64,000 nt of DNA from the NCBI GenBank assembly GCA_963662175.1, contig OY759224.1:29025489-29089488 (forward strand), given 5' to 3'. Of this stretch, positions 55,795-64,000 are shown in pieces. Below the pieces are notes generated by a model. The model searched no databases and was not told where the DNA came from. It saw only the letters and a program-made list of their open reading frames with translations. Origin of the DNA: Aradus depressus (Eukaryota > Arthropoda > Insecta > Hemiptera > Aradidae). Position 1 is the first letter of the stretch; each line of letters opens with the position of its first letter. Position numbers and translations under genes: made by a program.

Positions 55795-56220
55795 TTTTAA
55801 ACCTTTATATATTATTGTATAACGAAGAATTGTGCAAAAATCAGAGTTCGAGGTTTTAACGGATTTTCACTTTTCAAGATCCCCTGAATACGTTTTGATA
55901 ATTTTTGCGATGATGTCTGTCTGTGGAAAATTGTGAGTACTCTGCCGCAAAAACGATTGTAACCATGAACTTGAAAGTTTGATTGGAGAAATCACATGAA
56001 ATCGCACGTAAATTGAGACCACTTTAGTCAGGGCCTAAGTACATTTAACAAGACACCCCTTATATTTATGACCTAATGAAAAATCTGCACAAGTAAAAGT
56101 TGTAGAAAAAAGTAAAATACATGTTTTATATAAAATTCGATTTTTTGCAAGTCGTCCGGTTTTTGAGATACATGCCAAAAACCGAACTGAAATTTAGTTT
56201 TGAAGCACCTATGTTTTTTA
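55795..56220 (+). repeat. Family E copy
   Basis: AATCAGAGTTCGAGGTTTTA, GGCCTAAGTACATTTAACAA, then GAGATACATGCCAAAAACCG. It follows RepA directly, as at 49195-49500 in reverse. Confidence 0.7.
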
Positions 56221-56735
56221 TTTATAACAAGTTTCCACAATAAGTCTTTGTTTTATTGTATTTATTGTATGATGATGAGCCCAACCTCGAAAGCCGGCTA
56301 GCTCAAAAATTGCACTCCCCCGAAAAGAATTCTGTATCCGCAACTGAAAAAGTTATATTGCTTCAAAAACATGCTTAAAGAAAACTTGAGAGAAATTTAT
56401 GTTTAAAAAAAAGTCAAAATATTACATTCTTCAACCAATTTCCTGAAGAAATAAAAATATTTTGACAAGCCACTATAACTCAAATTTGAAATGTAATCTC
56501 CTTTCAGTTGTATTCTAAGGAATGTAAATGATACCAGGAAAATTGGCCGGACATGCCTCATATTGTATGATTTTTGGAGAGCTATTAGTGATTTAAGACA
56601 CTTCCAATAAATCATATGAATATTTTAAAAGTAATGACTAGAGGACTGGGGCTCGGAGTTTGTAGGCCTCTCACTAAATAAATAAATTTGTAATAATTAA
56701 TAATTTATAATCATATAATAATAATAATAATAATA
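56221..56735. other. Stretch without a recognisable gene
   Basis: Near 56270 TGATGATGAGCCCAACCTCG, then AAAGCCGGC is another hairpin-GAAA-type motif. An (ATA)n tract precedes the pogo-like element. Confidence 0.4.
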
Positions 56736-57370
56736 CAGTAGAACCCTATAAGTCGAACATCAAGGGAGATGCCAAAAAATTCGAGTTATAGAGTTTTCGA
56801 CTTATGGAGGATTTCGACTTAGGCGGATTTTGATTCGACTTGTAGAGGTTAAGATTCATTCTAACTAATTTTGAGTTAGAGAGGTGAAATAAATAAAAAT
56901 TCAAGTTACAGAGGTAACAAACATATTTATATTTATTATAAATCAACATTATTTCAAAACATCCTTAAAATAAAAAATACGTAGTATATGTAGGTATTAA
57001 AAAAAGTCAGTAATTTTTTTTTGCTTTAGATAATTGGTAATCCTATTTATTGTAGACTCCTAAATTGTTTTCTAAGAAACAATGTTGTACATTGTCGGCA
57101 AATTCTTAAAGTCGGTAACTTATTTTTCTTCCAGCTATAGAGGTAATAAGTTTCGAGTTGTAAAGGTTGTAAAATAAAACATTGCTATGTTCGAGATACA
57201 GAGGTCCAATTTATTTTTTCGAGTTATAGAGGAAAGATTTGTACCAAAATGGCTTGTAGGGACTCACTGATTATTTCGACTAATAGAGGGTTGAGATTTT
57301 GAGTAATGGAGGTTTGGGGCTTGAAGGGAAAGGAACAAAACTTTTTTTCGAGTTTTGGAGGTTTTCACTA
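56736..57370. mobile_element. Pogo/Tigger-like MITE, copy 2, one end lost
   Basis: Starts CAGTAGAACCCTATAAGTCG and parallels 26245-26861, with small insertions near 57035. The homology breaks inside the right TIR near 57367 (GAGGTTTTCACTAAG). Confidence 0.8.
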
Positions 57371-57409
57371 AGACTTGAAACTTTATAAGCTTATTAAGTT
57401 AATTTTAGG

Positions 57410-57547
57410 GAGCGTTGTGGAGTGAATGAAGATGTAGTGTCGAGGATTGAGAAAGGTATGTTGAGATGGGATGGACATACAGAGAGGATGAACGAAATAA
57501 GTGTGGATGGCAGAGTTGGAAGGGGTCGACCTCAGCGATTGTACTGA
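57410..57547 (+). pseudogene. Retrotransposon endonuclease-RT C-terminal scrap
   Basis: Forty-five codons ending in TGA read GVNEDVVSRIEKGMLRWDGH, then TERMNEI and GRGRPQRLY. This is the common end of many insect endonuclease-reverse transcriptase LINEs (LrWyGHv.RM...gRP). No upstream part is present. Confidence 0.7.
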
Positions 57548-57559
57548 GGGCGTTTTTAG

Positions 57560-58394
57560 CAAAGACCAGCTTAGAAGAACCCTAATTAAGTTAATAACAA
57601 TGTACCTACCTATATAGTTTAAATTAAAAAATCGTTTTACTTTTGATATTTGGCTCTCAAAAGACTATTCAATCAATAAAATAAAATGATAGATAAAACA
57701 CTTTTTTGAATACTTATATTGTCTAATTCCACAAACATATACTTAAATGTGTACTGGTTTCGGATTACGCCATCGTCGTTTTATCTATCATTTTATTTTA
57801 TTTATTAGTATTTCCACTATATCAACACAGAACGCAAAAAATGTATTCGGACATTGACTATTCAATCGTTGTAATGTTGATATTTGGCTCTCAAAAGACT
57901 ATTCAATCGTTTTACTGTTGATATTTGGCTCTATTGACTGATGAGTTTGCCGACCACTGTACTAACACGAATAGCCTCTTAAGAGGTCCGTCCAATATGT
58001 TACGAGGAGTTGTGGTAGTCATATTGTATAGATATCATATCAATAGAAATAGATATTATTCTAGTCTCAATGAATTAGAGTCCAAAGTTGGAGACCGCTA
58101 TGTTAAGTTTACACTCCACTAAGTTAGACTTTGTTTCAAACTTGGTTTAAGTCCCTCAGGATGGCTAATGATCTGTGATGGGGCATGCTTTCTCACAGTG
58201 GCATAGAAAGTGCCATTATTGAAGACTTTTCACATTCTCAGCTATACAAAGTATAAGGGAAGTTATGTAATCAGAATTTCGATGTTGTATTTTCAACGGA
58301 ATTTCATCTATTCCGATCACCTACCTAATTCCAAAAATATATGACAAGCTTAGGTATAAGAAATTTTTGAAATCCGATTTATACGGATTTATTT
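57560..58394. other. Unassigned region with a short triple repeat
   Basis: TGATATTTGGCTCTCAAAAG with CTATTCAATC occurs near 57637 and 57869, and a shorter TGATATTTGGCTCT near 57919. The ORF 57925-58122 has no known domain. Confidence 0.4.
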
Positions 58395-58530
58395 AACCTT
58401 TAATCCTCTTACAGAAGCCCTTTGACAAATGAGGGGAGCCCTATAATTTTCCCATTGGAATCATTGATCGATTTAACCCAGATTTGATTCTCCACTTGAT
58501 ATTGATGAGACCGAAAGACCTAAAAAAAGT
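58395..58530 (+). repeat. Dispersed repeat shared with 47643-47810
   Basis: Same landmark order as the first copy, with a short insertion (GAATC) before ATTGATCGATTTAACCC. Confidence 0.7.
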
Positions 58531-58765
58531 CGTGAATCACCCGCAATGTACTTCCCCATCACGTGTTAATAATGTTATCGCTCTTATTTTTAAGAACAAT
58601 CGACCTAATTAATCAATAGTTGCTATACCGGAACTTCTAAATCCTTCCAACTTACTTGTCGTTAGTTTCATCATATTGGCAGTTATTAAAGTTTAGAGAT
58701 TAAGCCGCCTTCTCTTCGGCCGACTTTGCTGAATTTTACTGGTATAATCCTTATAGGGTTTTGAA
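58530..58765 (-). repeat. RepA copy with 3' module
   Basis: GTGAATCACCCGCAATGTAC, then AATCGACCTAATTAATCAAT and TTCTCTTCGGCCGACTTTGC in reverse order. Confidence 0.7.
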
Positions 58766-59763
58766 GTTATACAGTAGAACCTCTTTAAGTCGAACCTCGA
58801 TAAGTCGAAAACCTCCAAAACTCGAAAAAAATCTTTGTTTCTTTCCCTTCAAGCCCCAAAACCTCCATTACTCGAAATCTCAACCCTCTATTAGTCGAAA
58901 TAATCAGTGAGTCCCTACAAGCCATATTGGTACATATTTTCCCTCTATAAATCGAAAAAATAAATTGGACCTCTATATCTCGAACATAGCAATATTTTAT
59001 TTTACAACCTTTACAACTCGATTATTTGAAACTTATTACCTCTATAGCTCGAAGAAAAATAAGTTACCGACTTTAAGAATTTGCCGACAATGTATAGGTA
59101 CCATTGTTTCTTAGAAAACAATTTAGGAGTATACAATAAATAGGATTACCAATTATTTAAAGCAAAAAAAAATTACTGGCTTTTAAGGATGTTTTGAAAT
59201 AATGTTGATCTATATAATAAAAATGACTGCCTATTTTTGCTAAGCGCAAAACTCGAGAACGGCTGCACCAATTCGGCTAATTTTTTTTTTTCAAATATTC
59301 GTTGAAGTCCGAGGAAGGTTCTTATGAAGAGTTCTTAGCTGTTAATTCTAGGGATGGCGATCTGAGATAGATTAATCGAAGAATCGATGTTTGGGGTCAT
59401 AATAATCGATGTGAACAATGAATCAAGTGAATCGATCTCAGACACCCTAAAATCATTTACTTACCGTTTCGTTTTATTCAGGTTTTAGTGCATGTTATTT
59501 TCTTGGCTGAATAAAACGTAATTACAACTCTTACTGTTTCGTTTTATTCAGTTTTTAGTGCGTGTTATCAGTTTTTAGTGCGTGTTATCAGTTTTTAGAG
59601 CGTGTTATCAGTTTTTAGTGCGTTTTATTTTCTTGATTGTTTTTAAATCTTCGCTTCTGGCAAATTCCTCGATTTATCTTTGGTTGTCATCTTTGTCATT
59701 TACTTACTGTTTCGTTTTATTCAGTTTTTACATATCTACATCTATATAATAAAAATGATTGGC

Positions 59764-60640
59764 TAAATTTTGCACGGGAGGGGGGGTTGTGGAGGTAGGC
59801 CTTAGTATAAAGATACCGGTAACTCATTAACTAATAGTCGGATTGTCATGGAATTTCACATGTAGTATTCTAAAAAGCCAAATTTAAAAAAAGGATGTGT
59901 GAAGTCTCAAAATTTGAAAGGGGGAGGGGGGGGCTAGGCCTTATATAAAGATAGTGATAGGTCTTTAACGGATGATCCGATTGACATGGAATTTCACATG
60001 TAGTATTCTTAAAGGCCAAATTGAAAAATACGCTACGAGACATCTCAAAATTTTGAACAGGAGGGGGGGTTATGGGGGGGGCCTAAGTATAAAAATAGTC
60101 CTAGCGCATTAACGGTTGTTTGGATTGTCACGAAATTTGACATGTAGTATTCTTAAAGGCCAAATTGAAAAATACGGTACGTGACATCTCAAAATTTTGA
60201 ACGGGAGGGGGGGTTGTGGGGGTAGGCGTAAATATAAAGATACTGATAGGTCATTAACAGATGATCGGATTGTCATGGAATTTCACATGTGGTATTCTTA
60301 AAGCCCGAATTAAAAAATAGGGTGTGTGGCATCTCAACATTTTGAAAGGGAGGGGGGTTTTGGGGGTAGGCCTTAGCATAAAATAGTTGTAGCTCATTAA
60401 CGAATGGTCGGATTGTCATGGAATTTCACATGTAGTATTCTTAAAAGACAAAAACAAAAAAAGGATATGTGACGTCTCAAAATTGTCAACGGGAGGGGGG
60501 TATGGGGAGGGCAAGCATATACCTAAATGGTAGTTTCAAAAGCAATATTTAAAAATTGGCTGTGACTCTTTTGGACGGGAGGGGCGGGGGTCCATTAATG
60601 CTGAATGAATCTCACATGGAGCTTTCTTAAAGATGGGAAA
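59764..60640 (+). repeat. Tandem Helitron units, about five
   Basis: GTCATGGAATTTCACATGTA, then a GGGAGGGGGG run and AACGGATGATCGGATTG-like segments, diverged versions of the units in the Helitron at 20102. Confidence 0.8.
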
Positions 60641-61119
60641 TAGCCCTAATTTTAATAGGGTGGGTTTTCTAAGCATGTATTACCTTGAAGGTGCACCGTT
60701 TTACGGTAAATAATGGCTCTCACCAGCGTTCTTAAGCACAAAATACCTAGGGCATCCGCTGTTGCAAGGCACATACTAGCTGCGGTGCCCTGCGTTCCTA
60801 ACTACGTACTATCTGTGTTGCCCGGCGGTCCTAAGAACTTAATAGCTGGTTGCACGGAGTTGCAAGGCGCATACTATCTAAGGTGCCCGGTGTTCTTAAG
60901 TAGGAACTTGCTGTGGTTCCAAGTAAAAAAAATAAATAAAAACAAATCCAGTCCAATAGCTTTTGACAGAACGACGTCTGTCGGGTCAGCTACCCGGATA
61001 TCTGAATCCTACACAAAAATTGAAATAAAAATGTTTTTCGAAAAAAGTCGGGCTAAATACCATTCTTCAAATTTCCTGCTTTTTAACGGTTTATAGATTT
61101 ACTATTTGTTAAAACTGAT

Positions 61120-62640
61120 AGAAAGATTAAGATATATCGGGAAAGTCCCATCCGAAGGACGACGTGCTCAAGGTTTTTCGAACCTAAGTGAAATTTTAGC
61201 TACCTAGGTTTAGTTACATAACATACGACTCATTATCGAGCACCTGACATACAAAAAGGCCCTCAATCATAGCTTGGAGTCCAATCCGAAGGACGACGTG
61301 CTCACGTTATTTTTAACGTAAATGTAATTTCAACTACCCAGGTTTAGATACATAACATACGACTCATTATCGAGTACCTGACATACAAAAAGGCCCTCGA
61401 TCATAGCTTAAAGCTCAATCCGAAGGACGACGTGCTCAAATTTATTTTTATTTTCCCGATTAAAACATATGAGCTAAGTGACTTGGCTAGATTTCTAAAT
61501 GGCGATCCTGAGCTCGGTAGACTCCATTTTTCACATTTCTAGCTTTTAAACGGTTTTTAGATTTAATATTTGTTAAAACTGATGAACAACCGGGATATCT
61601 GAATCCTACACAAAAATCGAAATAAAAATGTTTTTCGAAAAAAGTCGGGCTAAATACCATTCTTCAAATTTCCTGCTTTTTAACGGTTTATAGATTTAAT
61701 ATTTGTTAAAACTGATAGACAGATTCAGTTATATCGGGAAAGTCCCATCCGAAGAACGACGTGCTCAAGGTTTTTTGAACCTAAGTGAAATTTTAGCTAC
61801 CTAGGTTTAGTTACATAACATACGACTGATTATCGAGCACCTGACATACAAAAAGGCCCTCGATCATAGCCTAAAGTCCAATCCGAAGGACGACGTGCTC
61901 AAATTTATTTTTATCTTCCCGATTAAAACATCTGACCTAAGTGACTTGGCTAGATTTCTAAATGGCGATCCTGAGCTCGGTAAACTCCATTCTTCAAATT
62001 TCTCGCTTTTAAACGGTTTTTAGATTTAATATTTGTTAAAACTGATGAACAACCCGGATATCTGAATCCTACACAAAAATTGAAATAATAATGTTTTTCG
62101 AAAAAAGTCGGGCTAAATACCATTCTTCAAATTTCCTGCTTTTCAACGGTTTATGAATTTACTATTTGTTAAAACTGATAGACAGATTAAGATATATCGG
62201 GAAAGTCCCATCCGAAGGACGACGTGCTCAAGGTTTTTCGAACCTAAGTGAAATTTTAGCTACCTAGGTTTAGTTACATAACATACGACTCATTATCGAG
62301 CACCTGACATACAAAAAGGCCCTCAATCATAGCTTGGAGTCCAATCCGAAGGACGACGTGCTCAAGTTATTTTTAACGTAAATGTAATTTCAACTACCCA
62401 GGTTTAGATACATAACATACGACTCATTATCGAGTACCTGACATACAAAAAGGCCCTCGATCATAGCTTAAAGCTCAATCCGAAGGACGACGTGCTCAAA
62501 TTTATTTTTATCTTCCCGATTAAAACATCTGAGCTAAGTGACTTGGCTAGATTTCTAAATGGCGATCCTGAGCTCGGTAGACTCCATTCTTCAAATTTCT
62601 AGCTTTTAAACGGTTTTTAGATTTAAGATAATGTTTGTAC
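61120..62640 (-). repeat. SINE-A-related tandem array inside the Helitron
   Basis: Three large units spaced about 596 and 464 bases apart (CCCATCCGAAG at 61147, 61743, 62207). Each carries two or three subunits with TCCGAAGGACGACGTGCTCA, CGACTCATTATCGAGCACCT, GACATACAAAAAGGCCCTCG and CGATCCTGAGCTCGG. These landmarks align, in order, with the reverse strand of SINE-A (CATCCGAAGGACGGCGTGCT, GAGTACCTGACAT, CTTGAGCTCAG). The middle unit lacks one subunit of about 118 bp. The A and B boxes are not preserved. Confidence 0.75.
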
Positions 62641-63399
62641 CTTTTTCATGAAACATTTCACAATTAAAATCTGAGGCCATGAGATGAACAAGCTGTGAGA
62701 GGAGGGTTGGGTGATGTCACGTAGTGTTGGGTGATGTCAGGTAGTATTGGGTGATGTCACGACCCTATGTTTGAGCAGAACGTTTAAGGGTGCTAGGAAA
62801 TTTGCTAATTCAATGTTTTATTTAACGTTTTTGTGAACTTTTGTTTGTTTAAACACGTTAACAAATTGTCTCAAGAAAATTTGGTTCAATTCATGGTTGA
62901 AGTCTATGTTTTAATCAACCTGGTGGTCACAAGCGTTCTCAAGTACGCACTGGCTAGAACGTCCACTGATGCTAAGTATTGACTAGCTGTGGTTTCCGCC
63001 GTTGAATGGCGCGTACTAGCCATGGTGCCCAGGGGTCCTAAAAACTTACTAGCTGGGATGTCTGCCGTTGAAGGACTATAAGCGTTATTCCGTATGAATA
63101 ATTGAAAATTATAACATCATGAATGTATTATTGAAGAATTGAAATGGATTCGAACGAGAGATATTAGGAGAAAAGTCAAAGTTCCCCGGGCAACGCCGGG
63201 TATTACTGCTAGTTTATAATAAATATAAATATGTTTGTTACCTCTGTAACCTGAATTTTTATTTATTTCACCTCTCTAACTCAAAATTAGTTAGAATGAA
63301 TCGTAATCTCTACAAGTCGAATCAAAATCCGTCGAAAACTCTATAACTCGAATTTTATGGCGTCTCCCTTGGTGTTCGACTTATAGAGGTTCTACTGTA

Positions 63400-63660
63400 T
63401 ATGAAATTTCGTGTGTATACAATGTATTTCCTTCCATGCTTTAGACCTATTTGGTTGAAAATCTTCAATTTTTAAAAGAAATCCATGTTTTTCGATACGT
63501 TTCCAAAAATGAAAAAAAAAAAAAAAATTTCGATAGAAAGAATTTATCGGCACGAAATTTTATACGTGTACCAGGAACCCTCCAAGGATGACATACTGTT
63601 CTTCAGACAAGTCGGCCAAAGTAACGTGGAGATTACACACCTTACCCTTTCGGGGGCCCT
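63400..63660 (+). repeat. RepA copy
   Basis: ATGAAATTTCGTGTGTATAC, a GAAAGAATTTATCGGCACGA segment and AGACAAGTCGGCCAAAGTAA, with an A run near 63511-63525. Confidence 0.6.
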
Positions 63661-64000
63661 TGAATTATGTTTTCAATATTATCCTCATCTTTACTATCAA
63701 TAAATTATATAATAAACCAGAACATTCTAGAATTTTTTAGAATGTCATGAAATTTTCCAGCATGTTTTTCAAAATTGCAAGAAGTTTCTAGAAAAATCCA
63801 AAATATAATATATATATACGATAATTCAATAATAAAATATATAAAAAATTATCTATGAAGTTCGAAGGGCGAAGAAAAGTTGAATGCATTCGCAATACTT
63901 TCGATTGAGCAAGTTTTGAATAATTTAAATTTTGATAACATTTTTGATGATTTCAATCATGTAAAAAATAGAAAGAAAGCAATTTCTACGACATCATCAT
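63661..64000. other. AT-rich end of the window
   Basis: No gene or shared repeat was recognised. Confidence 0.4.

Larger units (their letters stand above)
59209..63212 (+). mobile_element. Non-autonomous Helitron, 4.0 kb
   Basis: Begins TCTATATAATAAAAATGAC after A; ends with hairpin CCCGGGCAACGCCGGG, TATTACTG, CTAG (63209-63212), followed by T. The interrupted pogo-like element proves an A/T insertion without duplication. A second 5'-like start (TCTATATAATAAAAATGATT) at 59741 suggests a nested or fused second Helitron sharing the 3' end. Contents: units of about 150-170 bp (59764-60640), fragments of the 66-bp minisatellite, and SINE-like arrays (61120-62640). No Rep/helicase. Confidence 0.88.
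58772..63397. mobile_element. Pogo/Tigger-like MITE, copy 3, split by a Helitron
   Basis: The left part 58772-59208 and right part 63213-63397 join into one element of about 620 bp with CAGTAGAACCTCTTTAAGTC and inverse ends, flanked by TA. The join reads GTTGATTTATAATAAATA, exactly as in the reverse complement of copy 1 (around 26425), so the Helitron insertion is precise. Confidence 0.85.

Noticed and set aside
59346..59449. Small hAT-like solo element (TAGGGATGGCGATCTGAGAT with inverse)
   Set aside because: The ends are only partly complementary and no 8-bp duplication was found, so it is not listed as a feature.

Overview
This window is almost certainly arthropod, most likely insect, nuclear DNA. 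It is AT-rich and has no bacterial-style gene packing. It contains tRNA-derived SINEs, APE-type LINEs, Helitrons, several superfamilies of terminal-inverted-repeat (TIR) DNA transposons and minisatellites. The commonest SINE ends in short CCTAA/TTAGG tails, the insect telomere motif. I could not name the species. I see no host gene I would defend: nearly everything recognisable is a mobile element, a remnant of one, or a tandem array, and the window reads as a nested transposon graveyard with a few young arrivals.

Layout. 1-12.6 kb: copies of a dispersed repeat (called RepA here), a tRNA-derived SINE (SINE-A), a jockey-like LINE remnant, a CACAGTG-ended transposon (3848-4673), a PIF/Harbinger-like MITE (6031-6388) and hAT-like elements (7184-7689, 11254-11881). 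12.6-19.4 kb: a Helitron cut by a 5'-truncated R1-clade LINE on the minus strand (13173-16450), then a 2.7-kb C-rich minisatellite ending in a fragment of another LINE. 20.1-22.3 kb: a complete Helitron with a 66-bp minisatellite. 22.5-28.5 kb: SINE-A copies, two pogo/Tigger-like elements and LINE scraps. 28.7-30.1 kb: a long-TIR, TA-flanked element with a PIF/Harbinger-like element carrying a MADF-like ORF nested in it. 30.1-35.7 kb: a full-length I-type LINE with two intact ORFs, a poly(A) tail and a perfect 11-bp target-site duplication (TSD), the best candidate for a recently active element. 36-45 kb: inverted-repeat structures, some with hammerhead-ribozyme-like cores, plus AT-rich arrays and SINEs. 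45.8-46.6 kb: a small insertion with terminal direct repeats and a coiled-coil, gag-like ORF. 48-53.4 kb: two minisatellites and dispersed repeats. 54.2-55.5 kb: a second CACAGTG-ended element, containing a SINE. 56.7-63.4 kb: pogo-like elements, the last split by a 4-kb Helitron that carries SINE-like tandem arrays.

The most interesting system is the CACAGTG-ended family (3848-4673 and 54193-55515). Its ends read as a V(D)J-type heptamer, about 23 bases of spacer and an A-rich block. The better copy has a 5-bp TSD (CGTTG), as expected for the Transib/RAG transposase group. Both copies sit at the same site of the same host repeat but in opposite orientations, and both carry traces of a small two-exon ORF. 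The identification rests on termini and TSD only; no transposase is visible.

The elements act independently and form no pathway. Nesting gives relative ages: RepA is older than the CACAGTG element, which is older than SINE-A at 54379; pogo-like is older than the Helitron at 59209; SINE-A is older than the R1-type fragment at 43650; the repeat at 45575-47190 (called family E here) is older than the LTR-like insertion.
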